From positions 453,144-517,143 of the forward strand of contig CAJNDS010001657.1 in NCBI GenBank assembly GCA_905221605.1: a DNA stretch of 64,000 nt. The letters run 5' to 3'. The DNA is from Symbiodinium natans. Lineage: Eukaryota; Sar; Dinophyceae; Suessiales; Symbiodiniaceae. Of this stretch, positions 34,870 through 46,725 are shown piece after piece (the stretch's first letter is position 1; each line of letters opens with the position of its first letter). The position numbers and the translations under genes are program-made. Below the pieces are notes generated by a model that was given only the letters and a program-made list of their open reading frames with translations, had not been told where the DNA came from and made no database searches.

Positions 34870-37800
34870 GGATCTTCTAGACCCTTCTGTCCCGAACGCT
34901 AGGCCCTGAGCCCTAAACCTCCCAACCCCCCGTCGCCTGGATGCAGATGCGGCGGCTTGCCCGTGCCAGGTCCACGGCGAAACCCGTGGAATCCCGTGGA
35001 TGTAAGACTTTGCAGGGACTTCCCTTAGAGCACAGACGTGGGCTTCTCAGGGCTTCTTCTGCTTGAGGGTTTAGGCTTTGATGGTTAAGGGTTTGGGCTT
35101 CTGAGATTTAGATAAGTGGATTTAAGGCTTAGAGTGTCACAGGCTATAGTCTGACATGTAGGGCGATGTTCTGAGTTTGGGGTTTAGGGTTTGAGATTGC
35201 GTGCTGAGTTCAGTTGCTCGTAACACCCCTGAGGCGCGGGGTGGGTAAGTCAAGGCAATGGGCTTCAGAAAGTCTAGGGTTACGGTCCAGGGTTTAGGGT
35301 TTTGGGGAGCTTCCTCGGTAGCATTCGTTAACTCCTGCACAAGGGCACGAGCGGGGTTCTGTTGCCCTAGGGTCTTCTCAACTCCAAACCCTAAATCCTA
35401 GACCCCCAAACCCTATAAACCCGTTTCAGCTCAGACTCTTCTCCAAGCAAATTGTCGAACCCCAAACCCTGACGCCCTTTAAAACCCCAAACCCCAATCC
35501 CTCAACCCTCAACCCACAACTTTCCTTGATCCGGAACCCTGAAGTGCTTGAAATCCCTGGGACCTAACCCGCGCGCCAAACTTTGAAAGACCCACAGGGC
35601 GCAGAGGGTGTAGAGGGTCAGGGCCTAAGGTTCTTAGGGTTTGGGGAAAAGAGCACCCTTTCTGGCTTCATTCATGGGGTTTTTTTACTCGGGGAGGTTC
35701 TCCCACGATGTATTCCCTAGTTCGGGGGACCCTGTCGAACACAGACCCCAACCCTAAACTCTACACTTAGAAGCCTGGGCTCCCAGATGCTCGCTGCCCC
35801 AGAACTTCACGATGTTCCGGGCGCCTTGGGAGAGCTGCACTTGCCCTCGACACTCGACGTCGAGTTCATGTTGCCCGGCATTGACACATCCTCCGGCTGG
35901 CCTTCACCTCATTTAGGGCTTAGGGTTTAGGGCCCCCCGCGATCCACTCGATCGTCAAAGCAGTTATTTGCATCTTCGGAACGGGAATACCACCTGCGTT
36001 GTGGAGTACAACAAATCAGCTCAGGGATTAGGGTTCAGGGTAGGTTTCCTCCCAGTGGCAGGCAGGACTGCTGGAGGAGATCGGGACGAAACACGCGAGG
36101 TGGGGCTTTGGGTACTTCCCTAAACACTAAACCCTATAAACCCTCGTAAGCCCTGAACGCTGAACCCTCTGCCCGAAGCCCTCTGCCATAGAAGCCCTGA
36201 ACCCGCAGCGAGTTCCAAGACTGTTGGAACAAACCAATCGCCTCCCTTCACTTTGAACGTTGAACGCCGCACATTCAAAGCTTCCCAAGCCTCACTGGAG
36301 ACCTGAAGCCTCACAAGGAAGTTGTGATTCGGAAATCGTGGGCAGCCTAGTTGAACCCCAACTTTCAAAGTTGTAGAGTTCAGGTTTCAGGGTGTAGGGA
36401 TTAGGGGCTCAAGGGTTTACGGATGCTGCAAGGGTGAGGCTCCGACCACCGCCGTTGGCTGGCTTTGTCGAGCCCTTGGCCTCGAACCCATCGAAAACAC
36501 TAATATAGCGGCCGTAATACTTAGAATAGGGTTTTGGGGGCTCTTTTTGTATAAGTATAAGGGGACCATAAGGGTATACTGCCGCGGCGGCGCACAAGTG
36601 TGCGCACAAGCGTTTACAACATATACAAAGTGGAGGGGGGATAATACGTTGGAAAACATGCAGTTAGGCTCTCGTATGACGCTATCTTATATAATGATGA
36701 AGGCTGTTTTGGTGGCTTTATAAAGCTTGACGCAGATCCAGAATGTTGAGGCTCAATTGTATGAGATAGCATGAAGGGAATATATCACAAAATGCAATTC
36801 TCATATTCAATCCACATCCACATGAGCGGCATTCCTAAAGGAACACTGTACTCACGCTTCTTTTCTCATAGGCGAACTGGGGTATCGAGACCTGCATCCG
36901 GCTCGTTTAAACACCCACGCATTGTGGGCAAGCATGGCATTTATGCTTCATTTCCCCCCGGGCGGGCGGGTGGGACAAAATCTTTATGTGATTCTTTGCA
37001 CCAAGAATCCTTGAGCACGAGCCGGTCACACAGTATGTACATGATCAGCAGGACTTGTCAACGCAGGATTATCAAATTTCCCCAAAATTCTTGAAAGTCC
37101 CAATAAGCAATCACTCATGCCCTACTTCATTCCACTTGACAATCACGGCTCAAATGGTGCATGTTGCTTACTTGGAAGGGTTCAAGAACGCTTTAAATTT
37201 TTCAAGCTGTTTTGGGGATGTAAACACACGAACAAAACTTTTGGATCCGCTTTCTCATTGAAAGCTGTGCGTCAAATTTTATAAACTCACGTCGCGCAAG
37301 CTCGACTGAATTCATGAATACTCAGAGAAAGCGGCGCGCCGCACGGAGACTTTGGACGTGTTCAGCTTCGAGCCCTCTCAGTGGCTGGTCACTAGAGACC
37401 GACTTTGACCCCCCAGCTTGAATCCGGAGTCGGAATGTTGTTTTCTGGGATGGCGATTGGTGCAGACCGCAGACCTATTAGCCCAGACTCCTGTACACTC
37501 CTTAACTTCAAACACCGGATTAAGCATTGCGCCATGCCCCGCTGCTGCTTGTCCAGGAGCCCAGCCTTGGGAAGAGCAGAAGACACAGCCTGCTTGCAAC
37601 TACCTACCCTGCACGTCGGCACGTCGGCAAAGGCACTTTCAATGCCAGGCCAGATCCGCATAATGCTCGAGATGAAACCGTGCACCGGAAGCGCCAGCCA
37701 AAGCCCCACACAAACTGCTGGAAAACCCAAACCCTGACTTGACCAAGAAACGACTAACTCCTCGAGCCTGGCAAACTCTGCTGCATTCAGCTTGAATGCC

Positions 37801-38820
37801 TGACATCGTTTTCGTATGTATTTCGGTAGATAACGGCTGGGGAACGGGTTGGAATGTGTTACTGTTGTAGCTGCCGGGGTTACCCAGAGTTTGGGAGGAA
37901 GCTCTCCATGTCATGGCCAGCGTCTGTTGGGCACATGGGGATTTCATGGCCGCCCTTATAACAAGAGGTGTGCAACCATCGTGCGCCCAATCTCTACACA
38001 TTCATGGGCGTTTACTGACCTAGCGCGAGCCACAACGAGCTATCTCTGTTGGGAATTTTTCAATGCTCTTATCTTCTTCACACACAAACAAAAAACGCTG
38101 AAGATGTGACCGGTCAGTCTTCCACAAGAAGGAGCAAAGGATAGCTTCACTTGGTCTCGAACTGACTTTACACTCCGTGACGCCTCCCGCGCGCGGTATG
38201 CAAGAGTGATGCTCTCAAGACTGCCCTCACTCATCTGCTGGACTTTGGTGTCCCTTATGAACGGATGCGCTCAACTTGCGCTGTTTTTAAGCTAAGTACA
38301 AGATACACTTGAGAGGTTTTAAATTTTAGTTTTCTTGGGTAACGAACGCCATTTGGAGGATCTTGAAACATGGGCTTCGGGAGATCTGTGCAAGTACTGG
38401 GCTTCTGCATGCCAATTCTAAGCACGGATTCACTCAAGAGCCTTACGCTGCCCCGTACATTCCACTGGAACCTCAAGAACCCACTGTCGACAACTTCAGG
38501 ACAGAGTTCCGATAGTATCAGCCTCAGCCCCATCAGCCCCCCCCCCTCAAGGAAAGGTCGGAGAAAAAAAGCTGGCGGCCTGGCTGAAAAACGTGTGAGT
38601 CCATGGAACCTTGCCGTACTTTTGCGGACGGTCTTGGGGTTCAGGAATGCGGGGTCGATGGCTCATGGTTCTTCAGTATGTGCAGAATTTAAAGGCTTTA
38701 GGGTGTACCTGCTTACAGCGTAGGACAAAGAAAGGGCGTGAAGTCTACCGCTAGTTAAGGTCAAAGGTTCTTGGGGTCGCTTCCTGGAGGTTGAAGGCAG
38801 AAAGCTGGGAGTCGAGTCGA
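34870..38820. other. field of decayed TTTAGGG/CCCTAAA sequence, no gene
   Basis: Words one or two changes from CCCTAAA or TTTAGGG recur at about 34895-34925, 35060-35100, 35175-35185, 35285-35305, 35375-35530, 35625-35645, 35745-35765, 35910-35935, 36020-36035 and 36115-36175. Single-copy DNA separates them. The frames at 36771-37737 show no domain. Confidence 0.6.
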
Positions 38821-38831
38821 ACTTGGGCCCT

Positions 38832-39050
38832 CAACCCGAAACCCTAAAGGGTAACCCCTAACCCCAAACCCCAAAACCCAAACCCCAAACCCCAAACCCC
38901 AAAGCCCGAAACCCCAAACCCCAAAACCCGAAACCCCAAACCCCAAACCCCAAAACCCAAACCACAGACCCCAAACCCAAAACCCCAAACCTCAAACCCC
39001 AAACCCCAAACCCTAAACCCTAAAACCTAAACTAAACCCTATAAGCCCCA
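38832..39050 (-). repeat. CCCCAAA/CCCTAAA degenerate telomere-type array
   Basis: About 28 C-rich heptamers, mostly CCCCAAA with CCCTAAA at the right end (39005-39035). A short G-rich counterpart follows on the plus strand at 39108-39155. The minus frame rich in Gly/Phe/Trp is an artefact. Confidence 0.88.
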
Positions 39051-40862
39051 AGCCCCAGGCTGTCGCTCCTCTGGTCCCAGCATAGGGACATAGGGGCCGC
39101 GCAGGATGTAGGGTTTGGGGTTTCGGGTTTGGGGTTTTAGGGGTTTAGGAGTTTCGGGGCTTAGGGGTTTACGGTTAACTTCAGAAGCCTGACATGGAAG
39201 TAAACCACAGGAGAACCTGAACCCGAAAACCACAACTCGACATGCATGCCCTAGACCCCGCAACAACGCCCTAAAGCCCTGAAACCCTGGACCCTAAAAA
39301 CCTAAGAACCTAAAACCTCAAACCCCTCAAGCCCGACAACCCTGAAACCCCTCAAACCCCAACACCCGAAAACCCGGCCTCGGCCTCCATGGCAAGGGGC
39401 GTCGGCGACGCGTGGACACCAGCGCTGCCCGTCACGGGCTTGTGGCTGCTATCGGCTACCAAAGCGAAACTGGCCTCGCAGCGTCTAGTCGCGATGCAAA
39501 GCCCTGCATGAAGCACACTAAAGTCCTAGAGCTTTAGGGTTCTTTAGATGTTCTTAGGGTTTCGGGACTGACGTTTTTTGCTGATTGCAGAATACGCCAA
39601 AGAAACCCTGGCCCTTAAAGGATACGCAGTATAGATGGACACTCTATACGTGTACCTGCAGGGTTGGTTTAGCAACCTCAGCCAAAAACACTCAAACCAC
39701 AGAAATCCTTAGTGGGATGCGCACACCTACATCGAAGCTGAGCCGAGGCGGATCGATGCAGAGCAACTTCCCCTGACGATTCGATTCCCAAGCTGTCAAA
39801 CACTCATGACTTCGGAAGCCTTTGGAAGCCTTCGGTCCGGCAGGCAAGGCACACGGTCTCAACAGGTTTTCGGCTTTAGTCTTTAAGGGTTTCAAGGTCT
39901 CAAGGTTTGAGGGCGCCGAATCACCCATCAGAGGGCGGTTTCCAAGTTTTTAGGAACAAGCCTTCGGGTGTTTTTTTGAGATCCGGGCCGGCGAGCTTAG
40001 AAGTTTAGAGGTCTATTGTAATACAGTATGGGAGAAGAAAAACGAGTGTTTGAGTCCCAAAAGTTACTATTTGGTTGTAAATTGTAAAATCGCCAATCAC
40101 TGTTTCTGACGGCGGCGTAACACAATAGCAAACCGCTACTCAGGAAACGTCACAAGCCTACACAACTACTTCGACCGGAAACTCCACAAGCCCCAGCTCC
40201 ATACACTGAAAATTGATACCCCTAAACCTCATGTAGCCTCAATCAGCGCTGTTATCTCTACGTGTCCTTCCCGAAATGCCCCAGTGGGATCAAAACCCAA
40301 AAAACTTAAGTTTACTCCAGACAATTCAACCCATTTACGCTGATCATGTTGAGTAAAATGTTTAGGCTTCATGTAGCTTTCCGGGTGTAATTGGGCGCAC
40401 TCGTATTGTCGTGATCCATCGGCAGTGACAATTTTGCTTGGCTGGCGGCGCAATCTTAAGCAAACCCTAACCGTTCCCAGATCCGATGAGAGAAAAGCTT
40501 AAACCAAATCCAACCTGGTTAAAATTAACAGGTCAGTCAGGCATTCTCTGCAGGGTTCTGTGGGTTTAGGGCCCTCCAGTCGGGTAGGGGATCAAAGATA
40601 GTATATTTCTAGTTCGGGGGCTGCAGATGCTCAGAAACGCAGCATTTCTGGCCGCTTGCAAGCTTTAAATACCGAAATAAGTACAGCATTTATGCGGGAA
40701 ATACTGTACACAACAGCATTTCTGAGTTTCAAAAGCTGTATATAGCAGCATTTCTGCCCTTTCTAGCTGTGCGCAAAGCACTGCGTTTCGTTGCCTGGCG
40801 GAGGTCCAGGCGGTCTAGGGTTCCGGGTCTAGTGCTTAGTGGCGAAGGAGAACCGTTGTGTA

Positions 40863-40866
<4 letters not shown>
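39051..40866. other. no recognisable gene; small CAGCATTT repeat
   Basis: More CCCTGAAACCC-type scraps occur at 39270-39370. At 40635-40755 the word GCAGCATTTCTG or a close variant recurs four times at ~30-45 bp spacing. Nothing coding is supported. Confidence 0.5.
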
Positions 40867-40893
<27 letters not shown>

Positions 40894-40927
40894 TGACACG
40901 TAGCTTGTCTACATATATATATATATG

Positions 40928-40960
<33 letters not shown>

Positions 40961-41965
40961 GTCTGTGTATTTCTCAATATATGTATAGATGTATATGTGT
41001 ATTTTGGTATATATGCATGTATATATGTAGGAATATGTTTGCACTGTCTATATATATATATATATATAATATGTATGTGCATATATACATACATGTATAT
41101 ATATATGTACATATATATATATATTATACATGTACATATATACATACATGTATATATACATATGTATGTATATAATTTATATATGTATGCATATATGAAT
41201 GTATGTGCATATATGCACATATATACATATATATTTAATGATGCTTGTACACACACACACACATATATATATATATGTATCCATGGTTAAATGTATTTGT
41301 ATATATATATATATTTACTTATTTATATGTGTGTGTGTATATATGCATATGTATGTACCCAGTAGGTATATACGTATGTATATGTCGATGTGTATATGTG
41401 TGTGTGCACATGTATGTGTATATGCATATACACGCAAAACACAAATAACATAAATAAATATACATACACATATATATATACGTATATACAATATATACAG
41501 TATATACAGTATATACAGTATATACAGTATATACAGTATATACAGTATATACAGTATATACAGTATATACAGTATATTACAGTATATACAGTATATACAG
41601 TATATACAGTATATACAGTATATACAGTATATACAGTATATACAGTATATACAGTATATACAGTATATACAGTATATACAGTATGGTATATACAGTATGT
41701 ATGTATGCATATGCATATTGTCATATATGTGTATATGTGTATACGTGTATATATATATATATGCATACACATACATACGTACATACAGACATACATGCAT
41801 GCATGCTTGTATGTGTATACAGAGAACATGTATATATGTACATGTATACAGAAACATATACATGTCTATATATATATATACACATATTTGCGCGTACATG
41901 TATACAGATATGTGTATATGTGTGCATGTGTGTCTATATATACATATATCGGCATCCTTGAAGTG
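40867..41965. repeat. compound AT microsatellite field
   Basis: (TA)n, TATG, TATAC and CA/TG steps for 1.1 kb, with (CA)n near 41250-41263. Frames up to 272 codons on both strands (YIYIYI, HTHIYI) are artefacts. Confidence 0.95.
41487..41690. repeat. (TATATACAG)n nonamer array, ~22 units
   Basis: Very homogeneous 9-bp units with a single inserted T near 41575. Because 9 is a multiple of 3 and the unit lacks stops, several frames stay open and yield YTV or CIY triplets. Confidence 0.95.
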
Positions 41966-42596
41966 AAGTGGATACATTCTGGGAAAACTCGAGAGAAGAA
42001 CACCCAATCCATAAATAGCATATGGGAGATAGAGATTGGAAGATAGAATATGAAATTTTCCATCCATGGGTTGGGCCATCGAGGTTGTGGAAATCTGGAT
42101 GGCTTCCCGAAATTGGAATAAATCCAAAAACAAAGCCTGTGTGCATGAAATGGTGCACTTGAGTTACATCCATGCTTAAGCTCCTTGGGGCTCCGAAACT
42201 CTGCAGGTCCAATGAGGCCATCTGGGGCCCTGGCTTTTTCGTTTTTTGAGACCCCTAAGCCCCTTACACCTTTTTGAGACCTCTAAGCTTCATGAAGCTC
42301 CTAAACTCCCTTAAAGTCTCTAAGCTTCCTGAACGCTCACTCCCCAAGAGCGCTCTGCTCTCACCAGCATATGTCCCAAATATTAAAGCCCAAATAAACA
42401 ACAATAAGCCTTGAAGGGTGATAAGCAATTGGCCTTAATAAGGCTTGGCAAGAAAAATAGTAAGAATATGAGTCTCGGGGAGAGCAAAAGCGGTCCGGCA
42501 CGGCGGCGCTCGGTGGGGGCTAAGGGAGCTTTCAAGCGGCTTAAGAAGCTTAACGGCTTTAGGGGACTTCAGGGGGCTTAAAAGGGGGGGGGAGCT
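41966..42596. other. no recognisable gene
   Basis: Contains a CTAAGC/CTTGAAG-rich stretch (about 42240-42340) with loose AAGCTT repetition. No coding evidence. Confidence 0.5.
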
Positions 42597-42662
42597 TAGG
42601 GTTTAGGCCTTGGGGTTAGGGTTTAGGGTTTGGGGTTTGGGGTTTAGGGTTTAGGGTTTAGG
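42597..42662 (+). repeat. interstitial TTTAGGG array
   Basis: About nine TTTAGGG/TTTGGGG heptamers, G-rich on plus. Confidence 0.9.
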
Positions 42663-43048
42663 GGCGCCTTTTCTGGAACGAAGCCATCCTCTCTCGGGCG
42701 CTTCATTAAAACTGCGAGCAAAGAGCGGAGATGAGACTTGACCTTTAAACCCTAAACCAACTGTTTTGAATAGTGTAAGCAAAAAACAAAAACTTTTAGA
42801 GTCTTTCACGAAGAGCAAAGAGAGTGCTTTCTGAGTTTCGGGTTGTATTCCCTCTCTCTCCCTCGTTCAATAACTCTCCCTCTTAAGGACCCCCCAAATC
42901 CTTTAACATTTCTAAGTCGAAGGGTTTTCTTTGGGGGGCTGCTCAGCTCGAGTCAGCTCGAGACCCCCAATCAATACCCAGTGACACACACACAGAGTTG
43001 CTTTCGGAGCCTTCGCCCATTTTGGCTTCGTGAGATGTGCGGCACCGG

Positions 43049-43128
43049 GCCGTTCGATTAAGCATTTTCTTTAGTGACGGTGTCCTGGTGGGGGGGGCGT
43101 TGCTGGGGAGAAAGCTTAATCGAACGGC
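43049..43128. repeat. 15-bp perfect inverted repeat, 50-bp loop
   Basis: GCCGTTCGATTAAGC at 43049-43063 is exactly reversed-complemented at 43114-43128. Pairing extends weakly through a few more bases (ATTTTCT against AGAAA). Confidence 0.85.
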
Positions 43129-43332
43129 GTCTGGGCGAGCAGCGCACCGCAATGGTGTCACTCACCCGGGGCTGGGCAGCCCCGCTGCTTAGCGGCATGC
43201 TGTTTGCAAGGTGGTTGTCACTCACCCCGGGGGGCATCAAGGACAAGGGAGAAGAGAGACCTTATATAAGGGCTTTCCCGTGCCTTGCTCTTGATCTCGG
43301 GGGGGGTGAGTGACAGCCACCTCGGTTTCGAC

Positions 43333-43375
43333 TGTCACTCCGGGGGGGGGTGACCGCCCCCCCCCCGGAGTGACA
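43333..43375. repeat. G9/C9 hairpin
   Basis: TGTCACTCC plus nine G (43333-43350) pairs perfectly with nine C plus GGAGTGACA (43358-43375) across a 7-base loop. Related GTCACTC(A)CC-G-run words occur at about 43154, 43215 and 43300. Confidence 0.9.
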
Positions 43376-43430
43376 TGCACATCCAAACCAGCATTTTGGA
43401 GAAACGCTATCCGCCCTAAGACCCCCCCCA

Positions 43431-43900
43431 AGTGAGGGATTAAAGGCCCTTCACTGCCCTCTCAAGCCTTCCCTCCACCCGGAAGCATGAGGGATGAGAG
43501 GAACTTCACTGCCCTCTCAAGCTTTCCCACCCTGGGAAGCATGAGGGATTGAGGCCCTTCACTGCCCTTTCAGGCCTTCCCACCCTGGGACCCCACCCCC
43601 GGAAGCATGAGGGATTAGAGGCCCTTCACTGCCCTCTCGCCCACCCGGAAGCATGAGGGATTAAAGGCCCTTCACTGCCTTCTCAGACCCTCCCGGCCTG
43701 GAACCCGCACCGGAAGCATGAGGGATTAGAGGCCCTTCGCTGCCCTCTCAGGCCTTCCCGCCCTGGGACCCCCACCCGGAAGCGTGAGGGATTAGAGGCC
43801 CTTCACTGCCCTCTCAGCTCCCGCCCTGGCATCCCCACCCGGAAGCATGAGGGATTAAAGGCCCTTCACTGCCCTTTCAGGCCCCTCCCAATTTGGACCC
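43431..43900. repeat. minisatellite, eight units of ~43-73 bp
   Basis: Each unit contains GGAAGCATGAGGGATTAGAG, GCCCTTCACTGCCCTCTCA and a variable CCTTCCCGCCCTGGGACCCC spacer. The core TTCACTGCC occurs near 43449, 43503, 43558, 43625, 43668, 43736 (as TTCGCTGCC), 43800 and 43862. Confidence 0.92.
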
Positions 43901-44079
43901 TAATCCCCAGGCATTCAGTCCACTCTGATGGCCCCCTTCTTAGGCCTTTATTAAGCTTGTTAAGGCTGGCTAAGGCTTATTAAGGCCAATTGCTTATCAC
44001 CCTTGTTAAGGCTTATTGTTGTTTATTTGGGCCTTATTGGGGCTTTATCGGGTGACAAGGCTGCTCTCTTATATACTGT

Positions 44080-44152
44080 ATGTATATGTATATGTATATG
44101 TGTATGTGTATGTGGATGTGCATGTGCATGTGCATGTGCATGTGCATGTGCA

Positions 44153-44183
<31 letters not shown>

Positions 44184-44547
44184 GTGTTATGTACATGTAC
44201 ATGTACATGTGTATGTGTGTGTGTGTGTATGTGTATGTATGTATATGTCTATGTCTATGTCTATGTCTATGTCTATGTCTATGTCTATGTCTATGTCTAT
44301 GTCTATGTCTATGTTTATGCATATGTATATCTATATGTATATATATATATGTATATATATACATATATGTGTGTGCACAAGCAGATATATACGTAGGTAT
44401 ATATGTACGTATGTACACGTGTATATGTGTATATATGTATATAGGTATATATGTATATACGTATACACGTATATATGTATATATGTATCTACGTATATGT
44501 ATATATGTGTATATGTATATATGTGTATATGTATATATGTATATGTG

Positions 44548-44580
<33 letters not shown>

Positions 44581-44705
44581 GCATATATACATACATATGT
44601 ATATATGTATATATGTATATATGTATATATGTATATATGTAATATAAGTATATACGCATATGTGTATTTAGGTATATATGCATATATGTATATATGTAGA
44701 AATAT
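44080..44705. repeat. hexamer and AT microsatellites
   Basis: (TGTATA)n gives way to (ATGTGC)n at about 44117-44153, (TATGTC)n of about eleven units at 44247-44312, and TATA/TATG mixtures to 44705. All long frames here are artefacts. Confidence 0.95.
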
Positions 44706-44927
44706 GTTTAAATTGTGTTTAAAGTTTAGGGCTAAGGTCAGACTTTCAAAACTTTGCCACTGGGGCCTCACAGTTCAGGCTATCACTCTTCTTCGACCGC
44801 GCCAGTCTGGATAACGCTGATACGCAGGAAATAAGCTGGTGGCCTGTAGCCTTTTGTTGGGAGAAATGTAAACCCATGAAAAACCCTAAACCTTAAAAAG
44901 AGGCTGTTGCGTGGATTCTCCACCAGG

Positions 44928-45306
44928 AGCAATGCAATGAGTCAGTTCTTGCTAGGGCCACCTTGTGTGGAGATGGAGATCTTGACCTTGAGTTGTGGCA
45001 GAAAACCTTGGAGGAAGTCGAGAAGGGCCACCTTGTTGGTCCTCTGGAGCCGGAGGACCTTCCGCAAGGCTGTTTTTGTTAACAACAGGTTCCCCATTCG
45101 ACAAACGGACAAGGTGCAACCCATCGACAACTATTCGAGCAGCCTCATCAACGACACAGTTACGGTGTCCGAAAAACCGGTAGTCCATTTGGTGGACATA
45201 GCAAAACTTGAACTTATCAGCTTAGGCGCGCAGCAACACTGGCCATCTTCCTTGATCTGGCACAGGTTAACAAAGACAAAAGCTTTTGAACTCCGCACAC
45301 TCGACG
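44928..45306 (+). pseudogene. retroelement reverse transcriptase fragment (fingers region)
   Basis: Two plus-strand frames joined by a one-base slip in the T-run near 45075 read as the N-terminal part of a reverse transcriptase. First comes LWQKTLEEVEKGHLVGPLEP with EDLPQG, then NNRFPIRQTDKVQPIDNYSS, INDTVTVSEK and VVHLVDIAKL, followed by a decayed stretch (KTKAFELRTLDALR) where T-F-D-L-x-x-A-Y would be expected. The R-F-x-x-x-Q-x-x-K-x-x-x-I-D-x-x-S-x-S-x-x-N pattern is shared by retroelement RTs. The catalytic Y-x-D-D part is absent. Dead fragment, not obviously part of the 46-63 kb insertions. Confidence 0.75.
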
Positions 45307-46021
45307 CTTTAAGGTGATCCTAGTTAATACTGGTTGTTTGCTGAACCTGTCTCTTGCTGGTTAATGCCATCGGCATACGTTGGCTTTCAATCCCCACGGC
45401 ATACTACACTGCACGCTGTGCTGCACATAAAATAATATAGACACTATGCAATTCGAACAACAAGCGAATCTCTGGTGCTTCATGCAGATGGCCACTGCTG
45501 CTGAACGCTTTAGGCGACACTGCATGCTTTGCTGCACATACAGACAGTATGCAAGTGGTGAACAATGCGACGTTATCGCAGGCAAAAGTGGAAGATTGAA
45601 GCCAAGTCTGAGTCTTATCTATAAGGTGCCGGTCCAGAACTCCGACACTTGTGTCGCGCCTGCCAGCGTTTTGCGACTCGATCAGATCACCAGGACATTG
45701 TTCTGACCTGGTTGAATGCGGGGTTAGGTGCCGTGTCTTTAGCGCCGCCGTGTGGCACGGCGTCCAGGGCGCGAGAGATTAGTTGCCGCGGGGGCCCAGG
45801 TCCACTTAGATCAGACCAGTGGCCTAACTTTTAACTTAGCGCAAATGCCAGAATCAACTTTCGAAGAAATCTTCTTGTTCAGTTTGCTCACGTGATGTTT
45901 ATGAGGGAGGTGCTTCCAAGAACATAAAAATAAGTCAAAGAAGGGCTTTTGGAAACGTCAATTTTAGCATTGTAAGCATCCTGGCTGGAGCGGATTGTTT
46001 TATATTGTTTTCGTCTTCCAG
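45307..46021. other. no recognisable gene
   Basis: Contains a short direct repeat (CTGCACGCTGTGCTGCACAT near 45408 and a variant near 45522). No supported frame. Confidence 0.4.
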
Positions 46022-46282
46022 CCACAAAAGAACCAAAAGCCAAAAGGAAAAACCAGAAAAGCGCTTAAACCGAGCGGTAAGAAGAAGTGCAGACGCGCAA
46101 AGAATTTGCCAAATGTAACCGTGCAGGCTGCACAATTCAAAACTTACAAGGCAGCTCCCAGTGAAGATAAGTTTGGAAGAACAAATGTGCCAAGCTCTTG
46201 GAAAAACCGCTGGGAATGCAAACCACAGCTGACGCAAGGAAACTCTGCGTCTGTTCTTAGCTTTCCAGCGCAAAGCCAATAA
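46022..46282 (+). CDS. basic exon-like frame, unknown
   Basis: Starts after TTTTCGTCTTCCAG, a convincing acceptor, and runs 86 codons to a stop. The N-terminal half is very Lys-rich (KNQKPKGKTRKALKPSGKKK), then SSWKNRWECKPQL. The last part resembles bases 1-54 of the window at the DNA level. It may belong to the same host gene as the frame interrupted at 46713, but the exon chain between is not clear. Confidence 0.38.
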   Translation, partial: PQKNQKPKGKTRKALKPSGKKKCRRAKNLPNVTVQAAQFKTYKAAPSEDKFGRTNVPSSWKNRWECKPQLTQGNSASVLSFPAQSQ

Positions 46283-46568
46283 GCTGAGAAACCCAGCGGC
46301 AAAGATGATCTGCATCTACATTCTGGGACCAAGAGAGATGGCCCAGGGGTGGGTCATCGAATTCCCGGAAGAAAGCAAGAAGCCCGCGCCCTACAGGCAA
46401 GCTAAACGTTGCACAAGCCAACTGCAAGAACCCAGGATAGTGTGCAGGTAAACCCACGCTGCACCCTGCCGGGTTTGCCTGCCTACAGCCGCCAATGTGC
46501 GCACCACCTTCAAGCCTTACAATCCTCTAGTGCCTCGCTTGACTTTAAGGCCACCACAAGCGCGTTAA

Positions 46569-46713
46569 GGTCCACCACTCAGACCAAAGCCTGCTGCTCA
46601 GAAATGCGAGCCCCTACCGCCTTGCCCAGCCCAAGTGGACAAGCTTAGCTGCTTGAATTGCTGCAGCACAACAGGTCCTCCTCTTCGCTTGTATTTTGTG
46701 CTGCATTCGGAGT
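46569..46713 (+). pseudogene. left half of an open frame split by insertion 1
   Basis: Open from after a TAA near 46568, reading KPAAQKCEPLPPCPAQVDKL, then SCLNCC and RLYFVLHSE. The last 19 bases are the target duplication, and the same words restart at 49968. Joining 46713 to 49987 restores one uninterrupted frame of about 115 codons (see 49968-50186). Product unknown. Confidence 0.6.
46695..46713 (+). repeat. target-site duplication, left copy (insertion 1)
   Basis: TTTGTGCTGCATTCGGAGT, identical to 49968-49986. Confidence 0.85.
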
Positions 46714-46725
46714 GCTTAAGACAAA

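Noticed and set aside
38832..39155. Telomere-telomere fusion.
   Set aside because: Orientation is C-rich then G-rich, the opposite of a head-to-head fusion, with single-copy DNA between.
41315..42133. Minus frame of 272 codons and plus frame of 218 codons.
   Set aside because: Products of the TATATACAG and TA/TATG microsatellites (CIYCIY, YIYIY).
44003..44814. Frames of 189-244 codons with MCMCMC or YVYVYV wording.
   Set aside because: Hexamer microsatellite artefacts.
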